A stretch of DNA of 64,000 bases from Bartonella tamiae Th239 (lineage in GTDB: Bacteria > Pseudomonadota > Alphaproteobacteria > Rhizobiales > Rhizobiaceae). The translations under genes were made by a program, and so were the position numbers. Positions within the stretch are counted from its first letter, which is position 1, and every line of letters begins with the position of its first letter. The notes beneath the pieces are model-generated. The model worked only from the letters and a program-made list of their open reading frames with translations, made no database searches and was not told where the DNA came from. Positions 19,834 through 31,767 of this stretch are shown piece by piece. The stretch lies in NCBI RefSeq assembly GCF_000278275.1, contig NZ_JH725147.1:980849-1044848 (forward strand), in the 5' to 3' direction.

Positions 19834-19849
19834 ATACTACATATAGTAT
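19834..19849. promoter_or_regulatory. NrdR-like palindrome upstream of the nrd leader
   Basis: ATACTACATATAGTAT is an inverted repeat (ATACTA-CATA-TAGTAT) agreeing with the NrdR box consensus at most of 16 positions. NrdR represses ribonucleotide reductase genes when dATP/ATP is high. It sits about 90 bases before the riboswitch. I found no convincing second box at the usual 31-32 base spacing, so the call stays tentative. Confidence 0.45.
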
Positions 19850-19924
19850 TTAGGGTTTTTTGATTCGTAAGGATTGAAAACGAAGAGGGAATTTGGAATA
19901 GTATACATTTTTAAAAGATATTTA

Positions 19925-20095
19925 TCTTATTAAGGTGGATATTATCACTGATAAAAATGTCTATTAAAGCCAAAGCTGCCCCCGCAACTGTAAATGGTTT
20001 GTGGTGATCAAATACCACTGAAGTTTTATCTTTGGGAAGGTGATCATCATAATAAACTATGAGCCAGGAGACCTGCCTTAAATCAATTTTGTTAG
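19925..20095 (+). ncRNA. Cobalamin (adenosylcobalamin-type) riboswitch
   Basis: Conserved aptamer elements appear in the correct order: GCTGCCCCCGCAACTGT from 19975, then CCACTG near 20016 and GGGAAGG near 20034, and the B12 box AGCCAGGAGACCTGCC at 20062-20077. These match the cobalamin riboswitch consensus. It is on the forward strand, with nrdH starting 326 bases after the aptamer. A weak promoter (TTGAAA at 19874, TAGTAT at 19899, long 19-base spacer) could start the leader near 19911. The expression platform lies between 20096 and 20420. Binding of B12 would lower nrdHIEF expression. Confidence 0.92.
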
Positions 20096-20420
20096 GCGTA
20101 ATTGTCAATGGACGGGGTGTTCCAGTGTGGCTCATTGTTTGGGTGTTATCCAGACATATTTGCTATGGCACCTTGTCAGAGATGAAGAAGGTGCAAAAAA
20201 TTTAAAATTAAACCTATATTTGTCATTTAAAGCAGGAATTTGAAACGAATGCAGGAATTAGACAACTCATAATTGCGTAATGTTGCGTTTCGTTCAGTTA
20301 CTCGCGTTTACTTACATCTTATCTTAAAGCGTCATGACATCCGACAGAATGTGGCATGTTTTGTCACATCATCAAAAGAGTCATGTTTGCAAAATTTTTT
20401 TTATTTATAGGAGAATAATT

Positions 20421-20651
20421 ATGGCTATCACTGTTTATAGTAAACCAGATTGTGTTCAATGTAATGCAACATATCAGGCATTGGATAATAAGGGGATTTC
20501 CTATCAAATTATTGATATTTCAGTAGATATGGCTGCCTTTTGTTATGTTCAAAGTCTTGGCTATCGTCAAGTTCCTGTCGTTGTTGCAGAAAAAAAGCAT
20601 TGGGCAGGTTTTCGGCCAGATATGATTAATGGTCTTAATGAATGCCATTAA
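20421..20651 (+). CDS. nrdH: Glutaredoxin-like NrdH redoxin
   Basis: 76 residues from the ATG at 20421, which follows AGGAG at 20409-20413; a longer upstream frame has no ribosome site and does not fit the family. The redox motif CVQC is at residues 11-14, and the C-terminal part has RQVPVVVAEKKHWAGFRPD, the signature that lets NrdH accept electrons from thioredoxin reductase. It reduces the class Ib reductase NrdEF. The stop overlaps nrdI by 10 bases. First gene of the operon under the cobalamin riboswitch. Confidence 0.96.
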   Translation: MAITVYSKPDCVQCNATYQALDNKGISYQIIDISVDMAAFCYVQSLGYRQVPVVVAEKKHWAGFRPDMINGLNECH

Positions 20652-21033
20652 TTTATTATTATTCAAGCGCAACAGGCAATACCCATCATTTTGTTGAACA
20701 ATTAGGGTGTCGTACCATACGTTTGAATAAAGGTCTTCCGAACGATCAGGTCTTTGAACCTTTTGTGCTTATTGTGCCAACTTATGCTGGCGCAGAAGGA
20801 CAAGGTGCTGTGCCAAAAAGGATTATTCAATTTTTAAATGAACAGCAAAGTCGCTCGCATTTGTTAGGTGTGATTGCAGGTGGAAACCGCAGTTTTGGCT
20901 GGACATATGGTTTGGCAGGAAAAATCATTGCACAAAAATGCTCTGTTCCTTGCCTTTATCGTTTTGAATTGCGCGGCACGAATGAGGATGTTCGGCGTGT
21001 TAAAAATGGATTGAGATATTTATGGAACCGAAA

Positions 21034-21037
<4 letters not shown>
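20642..21037 (+). CDS. nrdI: Flavodoxin-like NrdI
   Basis: 131 residues. NrdI is a flavoprotein that supplies the oxidant needed to assemble the dimanganese-tyrosyl cofactor of NrdF. The flavin phosphate loop [17 protein letters not shown] opens the protein, and [17 protein letters not shown] and [18 protein letters not shown] follow, all typical of NrdI. It overlaps both neighbours (10 bases with nrdH, 4 bases with the likely nrdE start), so the operon is tightly coupled. Confidence 0.95.
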
Positions 21038-24176
<3,139 letters not shown>

Positions 24177-24636
24177 TCTTGAAAAAAGTCTAATGACAAA
24201 ACATTGTAGGTTAGTAAAAGCCTTTTTTGGTTATGGATATTTTTTTAAGATAAAATAATCAAGTGCTTTGTTTGATGAGGGGCACAGCAAAAAATAAGCC
24301 AATAATAAAATAAGCACCGCATTCAGCAATAATTATTGTTGTTTGCGGTGTTATACTTTTCAAACGCTTTCATCTTGCTTGTTTTCATTTATGGGATTGC
24401 GATTTAATCGATTTAAGCGTTTCAGTGATGTGTTTTGAAAGAACATGATCATCATCTTGATAAAAATCTATTAAAAATTTGTGTCTTATATAAAAACAAT
24501 CAAATTTTTGTCTTTTATAGGATATCAACAAAACGCAATTTAAAGATAACTCTGTCTGATAATTTGTCATCAGACAGAGCATTATTTTGTAAGTTTTTCA
24601 AAGACGATAGATGACAGTATTAAAAGACATCGTAAT
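24177..24636. other. Intergenic region between nrdF and nhaA, with possible gene remnant
   Basis: 460 bases without an intact gene. On the reverse strand 24369-24259 is open for 37 codons and includes a membrane-like stretch (IIIAECGAYFIIGLFFAVPL), but it lacks an in-frame start and may be the remnant of a small membrane protein. The rest is A+T-rich and ends with a hairpin (24550-24579). Confidence 0.3.
24550..24600. terminator. Terminator between nrdF and nhaA
   Basis: CTCTGTCTGAT (24550-24560) pairs perfectly with ATCAGACAGAG (24569-24579), with an 8-base loop, followed on the forward strand by a T-rich run (CATTATTTTGTAAGTTTTT). It stands between the convergent nrd operon and nhaA and probably serves as terminator for one or both. 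Confidence 0.7.
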
Positions 24637-25980
24637 TTATTTGTTTAAGCGACGCAAATAAAGACGCCCGTAAATAAGCGCAACAATTGCCGACAATCCA
24701 GAACCACTTAAAACACCAATTTTTGCAGCATTAAGTTGGTGAATATCGCTAAAAGCAAGCATGGAAACAAAGATAGCCATTGTAAAACCAATACCGGCGA
24801 GAAAACCTGCAAGTAAAAGTCCTGACCAATTTACATGTGGAGGTAGACGGCATAATCCACTTTTAATTGCCATAAAACTTGCCAATAATATACCTATCGG
24901 CTTTCCAACAAATAAACCAAGTGCGACACCAAAAACAATCCATGATGCACCATGAGCATTAAAATCAAAACCAGAAAAACTGACACCTGCATTCGCAAAG
25001 GCAAATAACGGCATAATTAAAAAAGAAACCCAAGGATGTAAAGATTTTTGCACACGATTTATAGGTGCGCATGCATCCCTTTGTGCGGTTTTTAGACTAT
25101 TTAAAGCCTCATCAACATGATGAGCGTCTTGTCTTTTCTTTTTATCTTGCAAAATAGTCACCGCCTCGCTCATACGCGTAAGGGGAGACTGCGTATTGTG
25201 AGCTGATATTACAGGTGTCAACATGCCAAGAATAACCCCTGCAAGAGAAGGGTGTATACCTAAAACCATTAATCCCCACCAAATAATTATCGCAGGAACA
25301 CAATAAAACCAAGCAGAAGCGAGCCCAATCCATTGGAAAAGAAAAACAAAGACAATGCCAAAAATTGCGATTGCAAAACCATAGGGATCAAGTCCAGAAG
25401 AATAAAAAATGGCAATAATAAGAACGGCGATAATATCGTCAATGATTGCTAACGACAGCAAGATCACACGTAAATTTGTCGGAACAGATTTTCCAAGCAG
25501 TGCCAAGATACCAACAGCAAAGGCGATATCTGTTGCCGTAGGAACAGCCCATCCATGTGAACGCTCAATATCATAATTAAAAAATATATAAATGAGTGCT
25601 GGCACACAAACACCACCAATTGCTGCAATGATCGGTAAAGTTGCCTGTTTTATATTTGATAAAGCACCTTGATGTATTTCATGGCGGATTTCCATACCTG
25701 CAACAAGGAAAAAAAGTGTCATAAGACCATCATTTACCCAAAAATGGACATCTTTTGAAAAGGAAAATGATCCTATTTCAATACCAAATGGTAAATTCAA
25801 AAATTTTGTGTAAAATTCAGCATAAGATGAATTTGCCATAATCAATGCAGCGATGGCTGCAAGAATTAAAACAGCGCCCCCCATGGCTTCAATATGCATT
25901 AATTGTTTCAAAAAATTTACAAGTTTCTGCGTAAAACGTACGCCAAAATGCGGTGTTCGATTATGTAAAAAATCAGGCAT
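24637..25980 (-). CDS. nhaA: Na+/H+ antiporter NhaA
   Basis: 447 residues from ATG 25980, preceded by a GGAG at the right distance (TATGGAGCTTATT); in-frame ATGs further upstream (to 26046) only add a polar extension. NhaA is an inner-membrane antiporter for sodium and pH balance. The ion-binding Asp pair is in SLAIIDDIIAVLIIAIFYS, and the family segments AVPTATDIAFAVGILALLG and FLVAGMEIRHEIHQGAL are present. The middle holds a charged loop (about residues 290-325) longer than in E. coli. It stands alone on the reverse strand. Confidence 0.95.
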   Translation of the reverse strand: MPDFLHNRTPHFGVRFTQKLVNFLKQLMHIEAMGGAVLILAAIAALIMANSSYAEFYTKFLNLPFGIEIGSFSFSKDVHFWVNDGLMTLFFLVAGMEIRHEIHQGALSNIKQATLPIIAAIGGVCVPALIYIFFNYDIERSHGWAVPTATDIAFAVGILALLGKSVPTNLRVILLSLAIIDDIIAVLIIAIFYSSGLDPYGFAIAIFGIVFVFLFQWIGLASAWFYCVPAIIIWWGLMVLGIHPSLAGVILGMLTPVISAHNTQSPLTRMSEAVTILQDKKKRQDAHHVDEALNSLKTAQRDACAPINRVQKSLHPWVSFLIMPLFAFANAGVSFSGFDFNAHGASWIVFGVALGLFVGKPIGILLASFMAIKSGLCRLPPHVNWSGLLLAGFLAGIGFTMAIFVSMLAFSDIHQLNAAKIGVLSGSGLSAIVALIYGRLYLRRLNK

Positions 25981-26232
25981 AATAAGCTCCATAAGTTGGC
26001 GGCCCGACCAACTGATAAGCCTGTTTGACATGGATTTGCCAAACACCCAAAGCAGCTTATAACAAAAAAAAGATTAAAAAATCAACTAAAACAGAAATTT
26101 CCACCAGTTTTATTAAGAAGGCTTTACTTTGAAAGATAAAAGGGTTTCTTTTAAACAAAGATGGATGACATCAGATTTCAAAGTGATCTCTTCAATTATA
26201 AAATGATTTGAAATTTTAACTTTTTCATGTGT

Positions 26233-27927
26233 TTATTGCGCTTCCACATTTAAATCAATTTTATTCATCGCATCAGAAAGCGTGCCATCAAGAATTTGTT
26301 CTAAATCTTCAGAAGTTAAGCCCTTATTATCTTTGGCACGCATGGATATTTTTAAAGTTCCCGGATTTTGAGCAAATTTTCCAAACTCTTTTGAGATTTT
26401 TTCTGCCTCATCATGATCTTTTAAAATCATAAGTGGTGTTCTTGTCATGGCAATATAGAAATCTTCATAAAGTTCTTTTTTAAGGTTATGTTCATCATCG
26501 TCTAAACTTTGAGACAAATAGGTAAGAAATTTATCGATAAAACCAAAGTCCGAATAACGCATATCAATGGCCGTCACACCAATATTTGCAGCAGCCATAA
26601 GCGCGTCCTCTTTATTTCCGGAGAAAACATTGGGTTCCACATCAACAACTGTTGCTGTCATATCTCCTGAGCCAATTCCGGGTGCATCAAAAGATAAGCT
26701 ATTGAGTGATAATCTTTTATTGTTTGAATGATAAGAAAAGTCCAACTTACCAGACAGATTAATGGTTTCTAAGCCTAAGTTCTGAAACAATTCAGCATCT
26801 TTTGGCGGCAATTGGTTTGTATCAAGTGAAAAGCCATCGATAGAAAGCAATAAGCTTTCAGGAATAGGCTGGTTCCAATTGTTTGGTTTAAGTTGAAAAG
26901 CCTTTAATGCGGCTTTTAGTTTTGTTGTTTCAATTTGGCTGTTTTCAATGCGCGCATCAATGGATGTAATTGAATTGATCAAAGCATGGATAAGAATGTT
27001 TTTTTGTGCTTTTTTCGCCTCTTCATTTCCTGATTTTTTAGCGTCCAGATAAGTTTTAAAAACGTTCTCGGCAACAATATTCATAGGACGCATTTTTAAA
27101 CCATCGGTATTAAATTGACCCATAATAAGATGAAGATTATTTTGCGTTCCATCAAAAATATCTATGTCTAGATTCGTTAAAGCAACAGGACCAATTAAAG
27201 TTTTACCTTCTTCAGCTGTTGATGTGCTTTGGGTCAAAATAGAATATGCATAAGCTATATCAATATTTTGTGCACGCATTGCGTCACTTTTACCGACAAA
27301 ACGCATAGGATTATTGATGTCAGAGGTTAGTGATGCAAGCCCAATATTGGTATTCATAGAGGTCAAACCAATTGAACCAATAGTGCCATTTTTAAAACCA
27401 GAAATCCAGAAACCTTTAATATCAAGATTTTCTAGAGTGCCATTTGGTGTGGTAACAGATAAAAGCATAGTCGGTGCATTAACAGATGAAATGCTCACGC
27501 GATGAAGGGTTTGCAATATTTTTGCATTGATTGAGCTATCTTTATCATGCAAAGAAACACCGCTTATACTAATTTGAGGAATTTGCAGGCGAATATTGTC
27601 GCGTTGTAGCTCAATGTCATAAAGCGTAAATGATCCCGGTAAAAAGGCAATCGGTGGGCGTCCTGATAATGCGCCAATTTTTAGATCAATATCATCTGGA
27701 ACAGGTAAGCGAACATTAGTAAGAGAAACGTTTCCAAAAAGTGAAATTTTTGAGCTATCCGCTTTTACGCCTCTCTTGGTCATTTCACTGGCGACAAAAC
27801 TTTCTAAATGAGGCTTAGCTATATAGAATCCACCGACCAATAGAATGGATAAAATTATAATAATTCCAACGATATAAAGTAGCATACGTTTTATCGTCGT
27901 TTTCAGCCAAGCTGAGAAATTTGCCAT
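26233..27927 (-). CDS. AsmA-like membrane-anchored protein, function unknown
   Basis: 564 residues from ATG 27927, with AGGA 6 bases upstream. One N-terminal membrane segment (about residues 17-36, MLLYIVGIIIILSILLVGGF) is followed by a large periplasmic domain rich in beta-strand patterns such as ISLFGNVSLTNVRLPVPDDI and IGSIGLTSMNTNIGLASL. The layout resembles AsmA-like and DUF945-like envelope proteins, but no specific family is certain. The C-terminal part, from MRYSDFGFIDKFLTYL to the end, is more helical. Decayed sequence upstream (27961-29114) has a loosely similar C-terminal pattern and could be a lost tandem relative. Confidence 0.6.
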   Translation of the reverse strand: MANFSAWLKTTIKRMLLYIVGIIIILSILLVGGFYIAKPHLESFVASEMTKRGVKADSSKISLFGNVSLTNVRLPVPDDIDLKIGALSGRPPIAFLPGSFTLYDIELQRDNIRLQIPQISISGVSLHDKDSSINAKILQTLHRVSISSVNAPTMLLSVTTPNGTLENLDIKGFWISGFKNGTIGSIGLTSMNTNIGLASLTSDINNPMRFVGKSDAMRAQNIDIAYAYSILTQSTSTAEEGKTLIGPVALTNLDIDIFDGTQNNLHLIMGQFNTDGLKMRPMNIVAENVFKTYLDAKKSGNEEAKKAQKNILIHALINSITSIDARIENSQIETTKLKAALKAFQLKPNNWNQPIPESLLLSIDGFSLDTNQLPPKDAELFQNLGLETINLSGKLDFSYHSNNKRLSLNSLSFDAPGIGSGDMTATVVDVEPNVFSGNKEDALMAAANIGVTAIDMRYSDFGFIDKFLTYLSQSLDDDEHNLKKELYEDFYIAMTRTPLMILKDHDEAEKISKEFGKFAQNPGTLKISMRAKDNKGLTSEDLEQILDGTLSDAMNKIDLNVEAQ

Positions 27928-27960
27928 AATCATTCCTGTCTTATTATTCTAAATTTAAGT

Positions 27961-29114
27961 CTAAATCCATTTTTTTCCAAATGTCAAAGGACTATAATTT
28001 AATATACTTAAATTGGTGATAGCCATACCCTTATCTGAATGTTCTTTCAAATGAAACGTATGTTTAACGCCATTTTCTTGATAGTTTTTAAATATGTCTT
28101 TTCTATTTTTTATCATTTTGAAAACAGTCTGGTTTTCATTTAGCCCTTGTTGATATGCTAAATCCATCATGTTTTGTGGATAGGTTTGATATACTTTAAC
28201 AAAATCCTTAAAAAATGTTTCATATCTTTCGTGTGAAAGCTCTTAACGAGAATCATTCAATCGACTTCTTATGTTATCAAAATCATTAAAAAGATTTAAA
28301 TCGTTAAAATGTGTTGCTAAAACGGCAACACTAACAGCTACAGGATTATCAAGGTTAAAAATATTTTGATATTTGATAGGCGTATATGTGCTTTGAATTG
28401 ATTGACATCATTGATGATAAAATCAAAATAAAGCAAATTAATCTCTTCTTTGGATTAATTTAATTTTGTATCAAAAAATATGTCAAATTTTGAGAATATA
28501 GATCATTATGATTATATTTATATATACTCCATGCATAAATGCAGGTATTTTAAAACCTTTCATATCCATAAGAAGCTTACTTAAATTTGATGTTTTCTTA
28601 GTCGCTCACAACAAAATCTTTATTATAAGATCTGTTTTTCAGAGCATTCACATTTTTGATCAAATTATCAATTGATAGCTTAACTAAGCCATTATTATAG
28701 AAAATTTTAAAATGCTTTATATGAGAATCTAATGTGGGAGCATCATTCTTATTGCTTACTTTAATATACGTATTGATTTAAGTTTTAACTTTAGAGGTTT
28801 CATAGCTAAATTTTCCTATTGCTAATAAAATATCTAAAAATTTATCTGCTTATTCTTTAATTTAGTCTTCAGAATCCTCAGTTGTTTTCTGATTTGTTTT
28901 ATGACCATCTGAAATTGTTGAAAAAATCATATAAATAAAAAACATAGGACGCATAGTAAACTCTGAATACGATAAATGTGTAATACTTGTTTCCTGTTTT
29001 GCTATATTTGGATAATGAACTTTGTAATGCATGTTGTCCATGAACATTGAAGTAAAAATAGTTTTATAAAATGTATCTTGATCAATGTTTGCAAATGAAG
29101 TGAAAAAAGTATCA
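27961..29114 (-). pseudogene. Decayed envelope-protein-like gene
   Basis: The reverse strand carries a run of protein-like blocks interrupted by stops and frame changes. In order these include FANIDQDTFYKTIFTSMFMD, HIKHFKIFYNNGLVKLSIDN, LLYFDFIINDVNQFKAHIR, then LATHFNDLNLFNDFDNIRSR, an in-frame stop, and ERYETFFKDFVKVYQTYPQN, ending in NYSPLTFGKKWI before the stop at 27961. Total length corresponds to some 380 codons. The strand and blend of beta and helical blocks resemble the intact gene at 26233, so a decayed paralogue is plausible, but I could not align them firmly. Its 5' end is fused to SulP remnants. Confidence 0.55.
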
Positions 29115-29451
29115 TAAATGTTTAAGACGGATAAATCATCCATTCCGTTTTGCTCAATAGTTGTCGAGACAACAATGATGAAAGACCAGCTGGACTACCA
29201 ATTTGGTAAAGACTGCCTCCTAGAAGGGCAATACTAAATCTACCATTTATTGATGTATAAAGTCCTTGGACGGGTGATGCGCCTGATGCAATTGCAATCG
29301 CAATGGATAAAGGAAGAGCAACAATTGCAACGGTGAGCCCATCAAGCTTTTAAATCTGATAAATGATAACCTTCACGCAAAAACGTGATGATTTGAGGAG
29401 TTAATGTGGATTGAGACGATGTCTTTTTTGTTCTTCATGTGGTTGTGTCAT
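29115..29451 (-). pseudogene. SulP family sulfate permease, 5' remnant
   Basis: ATG at 29451 starts MTQPHEEQKRHRLNPH and then stops. After a frame change FLREGYHLSDLKA can be read; after another, LDGLTVAIVALPLSIAIAIA and ASGASPVQGLYTSI, LLGGSLYQIGSPAG; after a third, SFIIVVSTTIEQNGMDD. These are the ordered N-terminal features of SulP anion permeases (first membrane helices and the GGPAG turn). The match stops near 29115, where the frame runs directly into the other decayed gene, so most of the permease is deleted. The gene cannot be functional. Confidence 0.75.
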
Positions 29452-29994
29452 GGAAAACCTATAGATTAAAATAAATGGATCTCTTTTCAGTCCTTATCAT
29501 GATCAAATAACAGGTTCTAGAAGCAGCCATTATATATCTTATGATCTTTATTCGTCGTAATATTAAATTTATGAGTGATTTTGATAGCGAGGCGACAAAA
29601 CCATGGTCGCATAGAGTTTAAAGGACTATTTTAGTTAAAAAATTATGATGTTCATTTTTTCAATACTTTATTGAGAGTGCTGATTTTACCCAAATTTTAC
29701 GGATAGGCAAAAAGGCAAGAAAATAGCGCTAAACTGAGCGTATTTTCTAGAAAATATACATCTAAACTAAGTGGACGGATGGTGTTCATTAAAAAAAGGT
29801 GAAAACGATTGTCACAATATAAATGTAGCATATGGTTGCTTTTTATGCTTACTTTTATTCATAATTTTTTTAAAAAATATGATTGTTGTCTAAGCTCTTG
29901 TCGTAAAACTTGAAGCGCGTTAAATAGATGACGAAATAATTGCGTATTGTGTAACATTTTGTGATGGCACTAACATCATAGGTATCGTTTATAT
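29452..29994. other. Intergenic region upstream of the SLC13 permease
   Basis: 543 A+T-rich bases with no supported gene. A 26-codon forward frame at 29541 has no ribosome site or family resemblance. The promoter of the SLC13-FUSC pair should lie in the last 150 bases, but no clear -35/-10 pair or ribosome site is seen. Confidence 0.3.
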
Positions 29995-31767
29995 ATGACA
30001 ACAGATCAAATTTTAGCCTTTTCTATCATTGGCCTTATGATGGCGGTCTTTATTTGGGATCGCTTTCGATATGATGTTGTTGCTGTTTGCACCTTACTTC
30101 TTGCGTGTAGTGTCGGTATTGTCAGTCCCAAAGAAGCTTTTTCAGGTTTTAGCGATGATATCGTCATTATTGTTGCGAGTGCTTTGTTGGTCAGTGCAGG
30201 TGTTGCCCGATCAGGAATTATGGAGCATATTATTCAACGCGTTTGGCCTGATGTGAAGTCTGTGCGTATACAATTGGCTTTTCTTGTTTTAACAGTTACT
30301 ATTCTTTCTGCATTTGTTAAAAATATCGGTGCGCTTGCAATCATGTTGCCCATAGCTTTTCAATTTGCACGCCGATCCAATGTTTCGCCATCCGTTTTTT
30401 TAATGCCCATGGCATTTGGTGCCCTTCTTGGTGGTTTAATGACCCAGATTGGGACCTCTCCTAACGTTGTGGTATCTGCCATGCGTGAAAGATTGGTTGG
30501 AACATCCTTTACGATGTTTGACTTTACACCTGTGGGTGCAACCATTGCTGCTGTTGGTGTTTTCTATCTGGTGTTTTTTTCATGGCTATTGCCAGTAAGA
30601 GTGCGTAAAGATGGTGCTTCCGTTGAAGAAATTTCAATTCGTGACTACGTGTCTGAAGCTCGGTTGCCATCCAATTCACCTCTTGTAGGCAAATCTATTT
30701 CAGATTTGATTAAACCATCTGCTGGTGGTGTTATGGTGCGCCAGATTATTCGTAATAAATTTTTAATCGCTCCTTTTCCTGATTTTATCTTGGCAGAAGA
30801 TGATATTGTGATATTAGAAGGAACGCATTCTGCTTTAGATGCAGTGGTGAATTCTGGTCGATTGCAGTTAACAACAGGTCGAGATGTCCCAAGTGGTGAT
30901 AAAGACAGTCAGATAGAAACTGTTGAAGCTGTCATTACAGATAATTCACCGCTTATTGGTATTAGTGCAAAAAGACTGTCTTTGTTTGATCGTTATGATG
31001 TAAATCTGTTAGCCCTTAGCCGCCAACATGAAAGAGTGCGGGCACGCCTTGGTGATATTGTTTTTCGTCTTGGTGATGTTATTGTTTTACAAGGGCGGGA
31101 TGATGTGATCCCAAATTTATTGCGTGAATTAAAATGCCTGCCTTTGGCCAAGCGAAATATTATGTTTGGTAATTTGCGTCGTGGTTTGGTGCCGCTTGTT
31201 ATTTTGTTCATTGCTATTATTACAACGGCTTTGCAAATCATTCCCGTTGCTTTGGCCTTTTTTGCAGCAGCTGTTGCTATGGTTGTCTTTCGTGTTATTC
31301 CAGGACGCGATGTTTATAAAGCCCTTGATGGGAAGATATTGGTGATGTTAGCCGCACTTATACCTGTCAGTGAAGCTTTAGAAAAAACAGGATGCACAGA
31401 TCTTATTGGTCATTGGTTAAGCATGTTTGCAAGCGCACTTCCACCATCGGGTGCATTAGCGGTTATTCTTGTTGCGGCTATGCTTGTGACACCTTTTTTG
31501 AATAATGCTGCTACAGTGATGGTGATGGCTCCCATAGCTTCCAGTTTTGCTGCCTCGCTTCATTATAAGCCAGAAGCCTTTCTTATGGCTGTGGCAATTG
31601 GTGCTGGATGTGATTTTCTTACCCCCATAGGGCATCAATGCAATATGTTGGTTATGGGGCCAGGAGGATATCGTTTTAGTGATTATCCTCGATTAGGTGC
31701 GCCTCTGGCTGTTTTAATAGCACTTGTATCTGTGCCAATGCTGATGTGGGTTTGGCCATTGCAATGA
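29995..31767 (+). CDS. SLC13/DASS family permease with two RCK_C (TrkA-C) domains
   Basis: 590 residues. The N-terminal half-membrane domain (residues 1-200) includes AFVKNIGALAIMLPIAF and MTQIGTSPNVVVSAMRE, the SNT-type substrate motif of the SLC13/ArsB-like superfamily. A central soluble part (about 215-385) has two TrkA-C-like repeats, each beginning with a similar block (SNSPLVGKSISDL, then DNSPLIGISAKRL). The second membrane half includes NNAATVMVMAPIASSFA and the GCDFLTPIGHQCN signature. Substrates in this family are anions such as sulfate or dicarboxylates; here it is unknown. The stop overlaps the next gene by 4 bases. Confidence 0.88.
   Translation: MTTDQILAFSIIGLMMAVFIWDRFRYDVVAVCTLLLACSVGIVSPKEAFSGFSDDIVIIVASALLVSAGVARSGIMEHIIQRVWPDVKSVRIQLAFLVLTVTILSAFVKNIGALAIMLPIAFQFARRSNVSPSVFLMPMAFGALLGGLMTQIGTSPNVVVSAMRERLVGTSFTMFDFTPVGATIAAVGVFYLVFFSWLLPVRVRKDGASVEEISIRDYVSEARLPSNSPLVGKSISDLIKPSAGGVMVRQIIRNKFLIAPFPDFILAEDDIVILEGTHSALDAVVNSGRLQLTTGRDVPSGDKDSQIETVEAVITDNSPLIGISAKRLSLFDRYDVNLLALSRQHERVRARLGDIVFRLGDVIVLQGRDDVIPNLLRELKCLPLAKRNIMFGNLRRGLVPLVILFIAIITTALQIIPVALAFFAAAVAMVVFRVIPGRDVYKALDGKILVMLAALIPVSEALEKTGCTDLIGHWLSMFASALPPSGALAVILVAAMLVTPFLNNAATVMVMAPIASSFAASLHYKPEAFLMAVAIGAGCDFLTPIGHQCNMLVMGPGGYRFSDYPRLGAPLAVLIALVSVPMLMWVWPLQ

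Noticed and set aside
20168..20194. GCACCTT/AAGGTGC hairpin in the nrd leader as a riboswitch terminator
   Set aside because: It is followed by an A-run rather than a T-run on the forward strand, so it is not an intrinsic terminator in the nrd direction; it may still be part of the expression platform.
24259..24369. Membrane-like reverse frame between nrdF and nhaA
   Set aside because: No in-frame start codon; a start appears only with a frame change. Kept as a possible remnant, not a gene.
29541..29621. 26-codon forward frame upstream of the SLC13 permease
   Set aside because: Short, with no ribosome site and no recognisable protein.
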